In this document: one piece after another, positions 15,011-22,818 of the stretch | How positions within the stretch are numbered: position 1 is the first letter of the stretch | Layout of the letters: each line of letters starts with the position of its first letter | Assembly (NCBI GenBank): GCA_046302715.1 | Contig: JBKCHQ010000167.1 | Location: 1 to 30,977, forward strand | Direction of reading: 5' to 3' | DNA from: CAMCXT01 sp046302715 | Lineage (GTDB): Bacteria > Bacteroidota > Bacteroidia > M30B66 | DNA length: 30,977 nt | Program-made: the position numbers and the translations under genes | The notes under the pieces: model-generated | Told to the model about the DNA's origin: nothing | The model's input: only the letters and a program-made list of their open reading frames with translations | Database searches by the model: none

Positions 15011-16821
15011 CGCATCAGCTGAATTCTTTTTCGGATTACCTGCTGACCATTTTCGATCAGCAATATGTAAACGCCAGAGGATAAACCTGAAAGGTCAAGT
15101 TGCCAAACATCCGTTTCTGCTTGTAATGCAGAGGGTACAGATTGGGCCCCACTCAAGCTGTAGATTTTAAAATGAGGAGCTGCACTTTGGATTGAATTAG
15201 GTAAGCGCACGTTTAAGAATTCGCTGAGTAGCGGCTGAGGCCATACTTCGGCATCTTCAAATAAACGTATATTTTGAATGCCCACATTGGTAAAAGGCAA
15301 TGCCTGCGAGTAGGCAAAACATAGGTCGTTTTCAGACACCACAACGCTGTAATCACCGGGCTGCGCAGGTACATAAGAAGTCAAATTTTCCGTACCCTGC
15401 AAGGTATCACCGTCAAGCAGCCAAACCCAGGTATAGGGAAGCCCGGGATTGTAAATAAATGTTTCGGTAATCGGATTAAAGAAGATTACCGGCTCAATGG
15501 GATATTCCAATGCGGCAATTGAAACCGTGTCGGATAATGCCGCGCAGCCCTGAGGATTACGAATTTCGCCGTAAAAAGTACCATTACCAAAAACCCACAG
15601 GCTATCGTTATTGGCACTTAAAATGGCACCTTCATCATTATACCATTGATAAAAAGCTGCTTCAGGTAGCGTAAGCAAGGCCGAATCGCCGGTACAGAAT
15701 GTGTTTTGTGAAACCAGCATATCCGGATTTTCTGGCGAAGTGTAAACCATTACGGTGTCGGTGTTATTGAATATGAGCGAAGCCTGCGTTCCGATGGTTA
15801 AAGAACCAAAGCCTTCGTTGGTATTGAAATTATAATTTCCCGGTCCGGTAAACTGAATTACCGCAGTACCTAAATTATCGTCTTGCGAAACATTATCATC
15901 ATCATAAAACTGAATGCTGAATGCCGACCCACTTATAATGGTATTCATGCCCGACTGACTAAAATTTGTGCTGTTATCGCCTGATGAGCTCGACTGTGTG
16001 CTGCCACCAATGGTTAATTGGTAATATATATCCGGACTTCCGGTACATGTTCCCACAAAAGGGATGGATGGCTCTTCTATGTCGCCGCACCAGTTACTGC
16101 CCGTTGCAGTAAAATTAACATTGGTTAAAATAAAGTCCATTAACCGCGTTTCAAGCGTAACTGTATACGTGTCGGGAATGGTGTAAAGTTGAGGCTCGGG
16201 ATTGGCGAGGGTCGAAGTATTGCCATTACCAAAGTCCCAAGTGTATTCCACAGGTTGGGTGGGGCTGGTAATCAGCGCCTGAAACTCGGTGAGTAAACTG
16301 TCGCATCCGGCATCAATACTAATACTGAAGCCCGAATTACCTGAGCTGCCCGGTGTTACTAAAATGGGCAGGGTAAAACTTTGCGCTTGATCTAAGCTGA
16401 TGGGAGAACTTACCGACGCAATAACGTTTACCGAAATAGTGTACGAACCTATGGCGGTGGGTGTGCCGCATATTTTTACACATCCGCGCTGCGATGCCGG
16501 ATCCGAAGTGATGGTGTACACGTTATCGGCTTCATTAACTGTTGCCGCCAGTCCAGGAGGCAAGCCACCAATGGAAGTTATTGTAATGGCAGATAATGTA
16601 ACGTCGAAACCAGTGCCCGGATCGGTAAAATTTTGAGGCATAAAAAAGGTAACGTCCAAATCAAAAGGCTGATTTACTGGAGCATCAGGCAATGTAGACG
16701 GGCAAAGCGTTGGAGCAACCGGATTGGCGGTGCAGGAAGGATCTACAATGCATCCCGGACACTGTGCCTGTACGAGCGAAACCGAAAAAAGAAATACGAG
16801 GGTGTAAAAAATTTTATTCAT
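15007..16821 (-). CDS. Secreted PKD-containing protein with T9SS sorting domain
   Basis: The 604-residue protein has a signal peptide (about 1-19, ending LVQAQ) followed by a Cys/Pro-rich start (CPGCIVDPSC). A putative Ig-like domain with TITSIGGLPPGLAATV (about 70-150) is followed by a PKD-type repeat with VEYTWDFGNGNTS (about 196-230), further beta-rich repeats, and a T9SS type A domain (about 525-604, from AEVWPQPL to RKRIQLMR). No catalytic motif was recognised, so it is probably a surface or matrix protein, perhaps an adhesin or structural component. The GLPPG motif resembles repeats common in large Bacteroidota secreted proteins. It converges on the response regulator and diverges from rnhB. 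Confidence 0.88.
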   Translation of the reverse strand: MNKIFYTLVFLFSVSLVQAQCPGCIVDPSCTANPVAPTLCPSTLPDAPVNQPFDLDVTFFMPQNFTDPGTGFDVTLSAITITSIGGLPPGLAATVNEADNVYTITSDPASQRGCVKICGTPTAIGSYTISVNVIASVSSPISLDQAQSFTLPILVTPGSSGNSGFSISIDAGCDSLLTEFQALITSPTQPVEYTWDFGNGNTSTLANPEPQLYTIPDTYTVTLETRLMDFILTNVNFTATGSNWCGDIEEPSIPFVGTCTGSPDIYYQLTIGGSTQSSSSGDNSTNFSQSGMNTIISGSAFSIQFYDDDNVSQDDNLGTAVIQFTGPGNYNFNTNEGFGSLTIGTQASLIFNNTDTVMVYTSPENPDMLVSQNTFCTGDSALLTLPEAAFYQWYNDEGAILSANNDSLWVFGNGTFYGEIRNPQGCAALSDTVSIAALEYPIEPVIFFNPITETFIYNPGLPYTWVWLLDGDTLQGTENLTSYVPAQPGDYSVVVSENDLCFAYSQALPFTNVGIQNIRLFEDAEVWPQPLLSEFLNVRLPNSIQSAAPHFKIYSLSGAQSVPSALQAETDVWQLDLSGLSSGVYILLIENGQQVIRKRIQLMR

Positions 16822-16844
16822 GCTTCAAGATTAACATTTTTTTT

Positions 16845-16852
16845 CAAAATTA
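16845..16852 (-). promoter_or_regulatory. Candidate -7 box for the PKD/T9SS gene
   Basis: On the minus strand TAATTTTG (16852-16845) matches TAnnTTTG and lies 23 nt before the start codon. Confidence 0.4.
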
Positions 16853-16858
16853 GCCAAT

Positions 16859-17464
16859 GTGAAGACGAAATTAAGCAACAGTATTCAAAGCGAATTGATG
16901 GAGGCGGGTATTGACGAAGCAGGCAGAGGCTGTTTGGCCGGGCCGGTGGTAGCAGCAGCGGTAATTCTTCCCAAAAATTTCAAGCACGATTTGCTCAACG
17001 ACTCCAAACAAATGTCGGTCGTTAACCGCGAATTGCTTCGTGATTACATTTGTAAACACGCTACATCCTGGGCCATTGGTGTAGCCACGGTGGACGAAAT
17101 TGATAGTGTGAATATTTTGCAGGCTACCTATTTAGCCATGCATCGCGCCATTTCGGGCTTGAACGTATTGCCACAGCTACTTGCAATTGACGGCAACCGG
17201 TTTAAGCCCTACGCTTCTATCCCGCATCAAACCATAATTGAAGGCGACGCAAAGTTCTTGCACATTGCCGCAGCTTCAGTGTTAGCTAAGACCTACCGCG
17301 ACGCCCTAATGCTTGAATTACACGAGGGTTTTCCGTTTTACGGATGGGACAAAAACAAGGGGTATGGAACCATTCAACACCGTGTAGCAATGGCCGAACA
17401 TGGTCAGTGCTTGCACCACCGCAAAAGCTTTAAGCTAAAAAACCAGCAGTTAAGCCTGTTTTAA
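16859..17464 (+). CDS. rnhB: Ribonuclease HII
   Basis: The 201-residue enzyme removes ribonucleotides misinserted in DNA and cleaves RNA in RNA-DNA hybrids. Type 2 RNase H motifs are all visible: EAGIDEAGRGCLAGPVVAAAV (catalytic Asp 19, Glu 20), LAIDGNRF (Asp 111), and EGDAKFLHIAAASVLAKTYRD (Asp 130, Asp 148). The C-terminal part YGWDKNKGYGT then HRKSFKL is typical. The GTG at 16859 is preferred because it gives about 18 residues before the catalytic Asp, as in Bacteroidota relatives; ATG 16898 would leave only 5. It ends just before a bidirectional terminator. Confidence 0.95.
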   Translation: MKTKLSNSIQSELMEAGIDEAGRGCLAGPVVAAAVILPKNFKHDLLNDSKQMSVVNRELLRDYICKHATSWAIGVATVDEIDSVNILQATYLAMHRAISGLNVLPQLLAIDGNRFKPYASIPHQTIIEGDAKFLHIAAASVLAKTYRDALMLELHEGFPFYGWDKNKGYGTIQHRVAMAEHGQCLHHRKSFKLKNQQLSLF

Positions 17465-17470
17465 ATGAAA

Positions 17471-17499
17471 AAAGCCGAATAATCGGCTTTAATTTTTTT
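17471..17499. terminator. Bidirectional terminator between rnhB and rplS
   Basis: AAAGCCGA (17471-17478), a 4-base loop, TCGGCTTT (17483-17490), then AATTTTTTT on plus. On minus the stem is followed by six T (17473-17468). It serves rnhB and rplS. Confidence 0.9.
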
Positions 17500-17515
17500 A
17501 TGCATAAGAGATGGC

Positions 17516-17863
17516 TTAAGCCAATTTCTCTTTAATACGAGCTTTCTTACCTTTAAGATCACGTATGTAGTAAATACGCGCACGACGCACAACCCCTCTT
17601 TTATTCACGTCGATTTTGTCGATGAAGGGAGAATTGTCAGGAAAAATACGCTCAACGCCAACCCCGTTTGAAATTTTACGCACGGTGAAAGTTGAAGTAA
17701 CACCAGTACCCTTGCGCTGAATTACAACGCCTTGGTATTGCTGAACACGTTCTTTATCGCCTTCTTTAATTTTGAAGTGAACGGTAATGGTATCACCTGC
17801 TTTGAATGCAGGAAGTTCTTTTTTATCGGTAAGTTGCGCTGCAACATCTGAAAGGAAATCCAT
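17516..17863 (-). CDS. rplS: 50S ribosomal protein L19
   Basis: The 115-residue protein matches L19: FKAGDTITVHFKIKEGDKERVQQYQGVVIQRKG, then TFTVRKISNGVGVERIFP and the end RRARIYYIRDLKGKKARIKEK. L19 sits at the 30S-50S interface. Length is normal. It lies 91 nt downstream of trmD on the same strand, the usual trmD-rplS pairing, although rpsP and rimM are absent here. A possible promoter in the gap would allow separate expression. Confidence 0.97.
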   Translation of the reverse strand: MDFLSDVAAQLTDKKELPAFKAGDTITVHFKIKEGDKERVQQYQGVVIQRKGTGVTSTFTVRKISNGVGVERIFPDNSPFIDKIDVNKRGVVRRARIYYIRDLKGKKARIKEKLA

Positions 17864-17897
17864 AACTGAAGAAATTATATGCTTCGAAAAAGGAGTG

Positions 17898-17926
17898 CAA
17901 TATTACGCAATCTTTTTTAATCTCAA
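17898..17926 (-). promoter_or_regulatory. Candidate promoter of rplS
   Basis: On the minus strand TTG (17926-17924), 18-base spacer, TAATATTG (17905-17898), one base off TAnnTTTG, 34 nt before the start codon. It could let L19 be made independently of trmD. Confidence 0.35.
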
Positions 17927-17954
17927 TACAGAAGTGAGGAAAAAAAATAATTGC

Positions 17955-18635
17955 TTAGTCTCGGTCTAAAAGACCGGGTCTTCGGGCTTTTGTTTGTTCA
18001 ACTGCACGCGCAAATCGCCATTTTTCTATTTCGGGGGTATTCCCAGAAAGTAAAATTTCGGGCACCTTATGTCCTCTAAAGGTTGCCGGCCGTGTATAAA
18101 CCGGCGGTGCAAGTAGGTTGTCTTGAAATGAATCGGTAAGCGCCGATGTTTCATCGTTGAGCACTCCCGGAATTAAACGGATAATTGCATCCGATACCAC
18201 TGCCGCAGCAAGTTCTCCCCCTGAAAGCACATAGTCGCCAATTGAAATTTCGCGCGTAACATAATGATCGCGAATGCGTTGATCCACTCCTTTGTAATGG
18301 CCGCAAAGCAACACAATCGATTTTTTGAGCGACAAACGGTTGGCCATGGGCTGGTCAAATAATTCACCGTCAGGACTCATATATATTACCTCATCAATTT
18401 GACCTTTTGATTGAATATGCTCCAAACAGTTTACAATAGGTTCGGCCATCATTACCATACCAGCGCCACCCCCAAAGGCATAATCATCGACACTTTTATG
18501 CTTGTCTGAACTAAATTCGCGAAGGTTGTAAATGTCAATACTTACTAATCCTTTTTGCTGTGCACGCTTTAAAATAGAATGCGCAAAAGGACTTTCCAGT
18601 AATTCGGGCAGAACAGTAATAATATGCAAATGCAT
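17955..18635 (-). CDS. trmD: tRNA (guanine-N1-)-methyltransferase
   Basis: The 226-residue SPOUT enzyme methylates G37 of tRNAs reading CNN and related codons, preventing frameshifting. Visible motifs: the N-terminal ITVLPELLESPF, the D-Y-x-F-GGGAGMVM block (about 51-62), the knotted SAM site LLCGHYKGVDQRI (about 108-120) with EISIGDYVLSGGELAA, and the C-terminal YTRPATFRGHKVPEILLSGNTPEI. Length is usual. It is divergent from bioB, with facing promoters only about 70 nt apart, and upstream of rplS. Confidence 0.97.
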   Translation of the reverse strand: MHLHIITVLPELLESPFAHSILKRAQQKGLVSIDIYNLREFSSDKHKSVDDYAFGGGAGMVMMAEPIVNCLEHIQSKGQIDEVIYMSPDGELFDQPMANRLSLKKSIVLLCGHYKGVDQRIRDHYVTREISIGDYVLSGGELAAAVVSDAIIRLIPGVLNDETSALTDSFQDNLLAPPVYTRPATFRGHKVPEILLSGNTPEIEKWRFARAVEQTKARRPGLLDRD

Positions 18636-18639
18636 GGGG

Positions 18640-18668
18640 CAAAATTACAGATTTTGTGCTTCACCCAA
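18640..18668 (-). promoter_or_regulatory. Candidate promoter of trmD
   Basis: On the minus strand TTG (18668-18666), 18-base spacer, TAATTTTG (18647-18640). The -7 box ends only 4 nt before the ATG, so the transcript would be nearly leaderless. It overlaps the bioB promoter on the other strand. Confidence 0.45.
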
Positions 18669-18684
18669 GAATAGGTTAACTTTG
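18653..18684 (+). promoter_or_regulatory. Promoter of the bioB operon
   Basis: TTTG (18653-18656), 20-base spacer, TAACTTTG (18677-18684), ending 20 nt before the bioB ATG. It overlaps the trmD promoter, so the two may compete. Confidence 0.6.
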
Positions 18685-18704
18685 AGCCATTAATTTAAAT
18701 CTTC

Positions 18705-19712
18705 ATGAACGAAATTCGCAATAACTGGACCCTCGAAGAAATTCACGCAATTTATTCTACCCCCTTGCTTGAACTTATTTTCAAAGCGGCATCGGTGCAT
18801 CGCTGTCATCAAAAGGGATCAGAGGTTCAAGTAAGTTCGTTGATATCCATTAAAACAGGAGGCTGCCCCGAAGATTGCGGGTATTGCCCACAAGCGGCAC
18901 GCTATCATACCGGCCTCGAAGCACATAAATTAATGAGTGTGGAGCAGGTTACGCAGTATGCCGAACAAGCCAAAGCGGGTGGGGCATCACGTGTGTGCAT
19001 GGGTGCAGCATGGCGCGAAGTGCGGGATAACCGCGATTTTGACCGAGTTATCGAAATGGTAAAAGCTGTAAATTCCATGGATATGGAGGTATGTTGCACC
19101 TTGGGGATGTTAAACGAGGAACAAGCTCAACGATTGGCTGATGCTGGACTTTATGCCTACAATCATAATTTGGATACGTCTGAAGAAAAATATTCTGACA
19201 TTATCGGCACACGAACCTATCAAGATCGCTTAAATACCATTAAAAACGTTCGTAAAGCTAGTATTTCCGTGTGTTCGGGCGGCATCATCGGTATGGGTGA
19301 GTCGGCACAGGATCGTTGCGCTATGCTACAAACCTTGGCCAACATGGAGGTTCAACCCGAATCGGTGCCGATTAATGCTTTGGTAGCCGTTGAAGGTACT
19401 CCTCTTGAAAAACAAAAGCCAGTTGAAATTTGGGAAATGCTACGCATGATTGCCACTACCCGAATTGTGATGCCTAAAACTGTGGTAAGGCTTAGTGCCG
19501 GCCGACAGCAAATGAGCATGGAAGGACAGGCGCTTTGTTTTATGGCAGGGGCTAATTCGATTTTCACGGGCGAAAAACTTCTCACCACACCTAATCCTGA
19601 ATTTAGTGAGGATATGGAGATGTTTAAAATATTAGGCCTTACTGCGAAAGAGCCATTTGCAGAGGGCCGGCCCGAGGTCGCAAAGGCCGAAAAGTTTGCC
19701 GCAACTGAATGA
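18705..19712 (+). CDS. bioB: Biotin synthase
   Basis: The 335-residue radical SAM enzyme inserts sulfur into dethiobiotin, the last step of biotin synthesis. The cluster motif CPEDCGYC (Cys 54, 58, 61) follows SLISIKTGG, and CMGAAWREVRD, EVCCTLGML, YNHNLDTSEEKY and the C-terminal GANSIFTGEKLLTTPNPE are classic BioB blocks that hold the second (2Fe-2S) cluster and substrates. Length is standard. It heads an operon: its TGA overlaps the ATG of the TPR gene (ATGA), which overlaps bioF in the same way. No bioA, bioC or bioD is in the window. Confidence 0.97.
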   Translation: MNEIRNNWTLEEIHAIYSTPLLELIFKAASVHRCHQKGSEVQVSSLISIKTGGCPEDCGYCPQAARYHTGLEAHKLMSVEQVTQYAEQAKAGGASRVCMGAAWREVRDNRDFDRVIEMVKAVNSMDMEVCCTLGMLNEEQAQRLADAGLYAYNHNLDTSEEKYSDIIGTRTYQDRLNTIKNVRKASISVCSGGIIGMGESAQDRCAMLQTLANMEVQPESVPINALVAVEGTPLEKQKPVEIWEMLRMIATTRIVMPKTVVRLSAGRQQMSMEGQALCFMAGANSIFTGEKLLTTPNPEFSEDMEMFKILGLTAKEPFAEGRPEVAKAEKFAATE

Positions 19713-20524
19713 GGCTTACGCTATTTTTGATATTGCTGAGGGCGAGTCTGTGCAGCCAAACCGTATATGCTCCCCTACGATCGGTTACGGTTAAACAACC
19801 GTATCTCGAAAATGCGGTTGAAATGTTGCGCTATGGGAATCCCGAAGGAGCTATAAAATCTGTGAAAAACGCTCCCAATAAGGTAAAACAAAGTTTTGAA
19901 GCCGAATTTTTATTGGGATACGCTTACAAAGTTCAAGGCGAAATTCAACCAGCTATTGATGCTTTTTCGAGAGCCACTCGATACGAATCCAATTCACTGC
20001 CTGCCTTTTTTGAACGTGGCAATTGTTACCTTATAAAGAAAAATTTTAACCTCGCAGTTTTCGATTACGACCGTGTCTTGCTCATTGATTCAACCTTTGT
20101 GCCTGCCTACAATAATAGGGCCTACGCCCGAATCAGAAATTACGGCGACCAAGGGATGCCCTTACAACAACTGCGTTTTGCACGAAAAGATATGGAGCAA
20201 GTGTTGCGGTTTACTCAAGAAAAGGAGGACCCCGGGTATGAATTTTATTTTAATCTCGGCCTGCTCGATTTGTATTTATCAGAATATGAAAAAGCTATTG
20301 TAAGTTTTAATCAGGCTATAATGCTTGATGGAAATGTGGCTAAGGTATATTACTATCGGGGTGCGGCGCATTTTCTGGCACGTTATTACGCAAAGGCACG
20401 CTTCGATTTTGAAAACTCGGCCTCGATGGGATTTAGTAACGAACAAACGCCAGAATTCTTAAAGGTTTTGGATTTAATTCGTAAGCATGAGGAAGAAAAC
20501 GACATAACCGTCGGAAAAGAATGA
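19709..20524 (+). CDS. TPR-repeat protein inside the biotin operon
   Basis: The 271-residue protein begins with a hydrophobic stretch (about 1-16, LFLILLRASLCSQ) that looks like a signal peptide; a Cys at 15 allows a weak lipobox (ASLC). The rest contains at least five tetratricopeptide repeats, for example around EAEFLLGYAYKVQGEIQPAI, PAFFERGNCYLIKKNFNLAV, VPAYNNRAYARIRN, FYFNLGLLDLYLSEYEKAI and KVYYYRGAAHFLARYYAKAR. TPR proteins bind partner proteins. A periplasmic TPR protein translated between two biotin enzymes with 4-nt overlaps on each side is unexpected, since biotin enzymes are cytoplasmic. Whether it serves biotin metabolism or only shares the transcript cannot be told. Confidence 0.88.
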   Translation: MRLTLFLILLRASLCSQTVYAPLRSVTVKQPYLENAVEMLRYGNPEGAIKSVKNAPNKVKQSFEAEFLLGYAYKVQGEIQPAIDAFSRATRYESNSLPAFFERGNCYLIKKNFNLAVFDYDRVLLIDSTFVPAYNNRAYARIRNYGDQGMPLQQLRFARKDMEQVLRFTQEKEDPGYEFYFNLGLLDLYLSEYEKAIVSFNQAIMLDGNVAKVYYYRGAAHFLARYYAKARFDFENSASMGFSNEQTPEFLKVLDLIRKHEEENDITVGKE

Positions 20525-21633
20525 ATCGGGCCGAAGAACATATTTTAAAAAGACTGGAACAAAGAAAAAGTGAACATCTTTTTCGTTCGCTTCAGCTCGA
20601 CAGCTTTGAGGTGGACTTTTTATCCAATGATTATTTGGGTTTGGGGAAATCGGCATTGCAAACCAAGCTTTTTCCTGTAAATTCAGGTTCCGGAGGCTCG
20701 CGTTTGTTAGCCGGTAATAGCGCAGAAGCCGAAGCCTTAGAACAATTCTTGTCACAGGAATTTTCATGCGAGGCGGCACTAGTCTTTAATTCGGGATATT
20801 CGGCAAATCTATCCCTTTTTTCAAGCATTCCAGGCCGATGCGATACTGTGTTATTCGACGATAAAATTCATGCATCCATTCGCGATGGCATCCGCATGTC
20901 GCATTGCAAAGCCATATCGTTCAAGCATAACGATTGCTCAGATCTCTTAAAAAAGGCTCGTTTTGCCAAAGGGTTGGTTTATGTAGCAGTAGAGTCGGTA
21001 TATTCTATGGATGGCGACGAAGCACCGCTTGAAGATATTCATCAGATTTGTGCGCAGAACGGGTGGCATCTAATTGTAGATGAGGCGCATGCCTTAGGTG
21101 TTTTGGGGCCTCGGGGTAAGGGCCACTCCATCAATCTAAATGACCGAAGTGCATTGTTTGCACGCATCCTTACGTTTGGAAAGGCAGCGGCCTATCACGG
21201 TGCAGCCATATTAGGCTCTCTGCAACTCAAAGACTATCTCATAAATTTTGCACGACCTTTTATTTATTCAACGGCATTGCCACCGCATGATTACACAATT
21301 ATTAAACAACACATTGAGCGCTTGATCAACGCCCAACTTGAGCGAGAAAAGCTACATACGCTGATTGATTTTTGGAATGCCAATGCACCCAATAATTTAT
21401 GCTCTAATAACAATGGCGCCATTCAAACAATACGATGTTCGGGAAATGAAAACGTTGATCGTATGGCAAAAATGCTCCAAGCGGGCGGATTAGGTCTTAG
21501 GTCGGTAAAAAGTCCTACCGTTAAGTCGGGAGAGGAGCGCATTAGGATAATCTTGCACAGTTATAACACGGTTTCTGACATCGAGCGACTGCTTTTGAAT
21601 CTGAAAGAATACGCCGACAAAAATTATTTTTAA
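20521..21633 (+). CDS. bioF: 8-amino-7-oxononanoate synthase (PLP-dependent)
   Basis: The 370-residue alpha-oxoamine synthase condenses pimeloyl-thioester with alanine, the first step of the biotin ring pathway. Fold-type I PLP motifs are visible: NDYLGLG (about 36-42), SGGSRLLAGNS (57-67), VDEAHALGVLGPRGKG (about 186-201) and the PLP lysine in LTFGKAAAYHGAAILGS (Lys about 221). KBL (2-amino-3-ketobutyrate CoA ligase) is a homologous alternative, but the link to bioB and the short length favour BioF. The AAAYHGAA after the lysine differs from the usual ALGxxGAA. It starts at ATGA overlapping the TPR gene and ends 57 nt before rpmH. Confidence 0.9.
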   Translation: MNRAEEHILKRLEQRKSEHLFRSLQLDSFEVDFLSNDYLGLGKSALQTKLFPVNSGSGGSRLLAGNSAEAEALEQFLSQEFSCEAALVFNSGYSANLSLFSSIPGRCDTVLFDDKIHASIRDGIRMSHCKAISFKHNDCSDLLKKARFAKGLVYVAVESVYSMDGDEAPLEDIHQICAQNGWHLIVDEAHALGVLGPRGKGHSINLNDRSALFARILTFGKAAAYHGAAILGSLQLKDYLINFARPFIYSTALPPHDYTIIKQHIERLINAQLEREKLHTLIDFWNANAPNNLCSNNNGAIQTIRCSGNENVDRMAKMLQAGGLGLRSVKSPTVKSGEERIRIILHSYNTVSDIERLLLNLKEYADKNYF

Positions 21634-21639
21634 TCTTAA

Positions 21640-21670
21640 TTTGTGAAATAGCAAAATCGTATTAATTTTG
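21640..21670 (+). promoter_or_regulatory. Promoter of rpmH
   Basis: TTTG (21640-21643), exactly 19 bases, TAATTTTG (21663-21670): a full Bacteroidota consensus promoter, ending 20 nt before the ATG at 21691. Confidence 0.75.
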
Positions 21671-21690
21671 CAATCCCAATTTTAAAGGCC

Positions 21691-21849
21691 ATGGTAAGAA
21701 CATATCAACCTTCCGTAAGAAAGCGCAGAAACAAGCATGGATTTCGCGAACGCATGGCGTCTGCAAATGGTCGTCGTGTATTAGCAGCACGTCGTGCCCG
21801 TGGCCGCAAACGTTTAACTGTTTCCAGCGAAAAGCTGCACAAGCGTTAA
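21691..21849 (+). CDS. rpmH: 50S ribosomal protein L34
   Basis: The 52-residue very basic protein reads MVRTYQPSVRKRRNKHGF, then RERMASANGRRVLAARRARGRKRLTVS and a short KLHKR tail. This is the standard L34 pattern ([KR]RTxQPSxRKR..HGFRxRMxTxxGRxVLxxRRxKGRxxL), with serine for the common threonine. L34 is near the peptide exit side of the 50S subunit. The usual dnaA or rnpA neighbours are missing, as commonly seen in Bacteroidota. It has its own promoter and terminator, so it is monocistronic. Confidence 0.96.
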   Translation: MVRTYQPSVRKRRNKHGFRERMASANGRRVLAARRARGRKRLTVSSEKLHKR

Positions 21850-21869
21850 CAGCGCATATCAAATTTAAT

Positions 21870-21895
21870 AAAGCGGCCCTCGAGTCGCTTTTTTT
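21870..21895 (+). terminator. Terminator of rpmH
   Basis: AAAGCG (21870-21875), a 10-base loop, CGCTTT (21886-21891) and a T run to 21895. It overlaps the end of the convergent hydrolase gene by 2 nt. Confidence 0.75.
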
Positions 21896-22712
21896 ATTCC
21901 TCCCAATATTCCTTAAGGCGTTTAATGCCTTTTTCGCTTAGGATGTTATGTCCTGAACCAAGCGGTACAATTTGCGCCCCTTTAAGATGCTTTAAGATGA
22001 ATTTTTGGGTGCGTTTAATGGGAATAATGCTATCGTCCTTCCCTAAATAACAACTCAACGAGAACGATTTTTTTTCGTTGAGCTCCGATAATAACTTGTA
22101 ATTGGGCTTCAATTCTCGATAGGCCATCCAGGTGTTGTAAAGCTGTTGCCTTTTTTCAATGGTGCCAATTTCGTGCATATAAAATTTAGCCGTACGTTCC
22201 GAAAGTATGCTAAGCTTTTTTCCTGTGTAAATGAGCGCAAGAGCGAGCCAGGGCTTCGACACAAAACTTCGGAATAGTATTACGCCCAGCGAAGTTTGGC
22301 TTAGAAATTTATAGGCTTTTGACACCGGTAGCCCATCGGGTGCAATAAGCCAAAGTTCGCTAATATGTTGTGGAAACCAGGAAACAATACCCATTGCGAT
22401 GCGTGCTCCTATCGAAAATCCGGTGATTGAAAAATCTATAATGTCCAATTCCTGGCGCAATGACAGTAACCAACCTTCGCAGTACTCCCGATTGAAAATA
22501 AAGGAGTCTGACATTTTATCATTATTACCGTGGTAGGCTAAATCGATCTTAATGAAATAATATTGCGTTTCTAAAAGAGCCTCCAGATAATGAAACACCG
22601 AACTGTTTTGACCATAGCCGTGCAGCAAAATCATAGGGCAGTTGCCCGAGCCTGAAACACTGTAGTGCCAGACATCGCCCTCGACGAAAAATTGATGATA
22701 ATTTTCAGCCAA
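21894..22712 (-). CDS. Alpha/beta hydrolase
   Basis: The 272-residue protein has an alpha/beta hydrolase fold: oxyanion region LLHGYGQN (29-36), nucleophile elbow GFSIGA (Ser 100), probable acid in LGKDDSIIP (Asp 226 or 227), and catalytic His 255 in GSGHNIL. No signal peptide is visible, so it is cytoplasmic. A long, Lys/Trp-rich lid region (about 130-215) should define the substrate. Many such enzymes are esterases. Being next to bioF it could be a BioH-like pimeloyl-ACP methyl ester esterase, but it is on the opposite strand and nothing specific shows that. The gap to the divergent SDR gene is 106 nt. Confidence 0.8.
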   Translation of the reverse strand: MAENYHQFFVEGDVWHYSVSGSGNCPMILLHGYGQNSSVFHYLEALLETQYYFIKIDLAYHGNNDKMSDSFIFNREYCEGWLLSLRQELDIIDFSITGFSIGARIAMGIVSWFPQHISELWLIAPDGLPVSKAYKFLSQTSLGVILFRSFVSKPWLALALIYTGKKLSILSERTAKFYMHEIGTIEKRQQLYNTWMAYRELKPNYKLLSELNEKKSFSLSCYLGKDDSIIPIKRTQKFILKHLKGAQIVPLGSGHNILSEKGIKRLKEYWEE

Positions 22713-22790
22713 CCGAATTTAATTTCAGGCAAAAGATACATTTTTTCGAGTATCACTCCATTTATACAGACATAAAGATGGGCTTGAATG

Positions 22791-22798
22791 TATATTTG
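22791..22798 (+). promoter_or_regulatory. Candidate -7 box for the SDR gene
   Basis: TATATTTG matches TAnnTTTG and ends 20 nt before the ATG at 22819. Confidence 0.5.
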
Positions 22799-22818
22799 CG
22801 AAATTATATAATTGATTC

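Noticed and set aside
21894..22712. Calling the alpha/beta hydrolase bioH
   Set aside because: It has the general catalytic triad only, is on the opposite strand from bioF, and no BioH-specific feature was seen.
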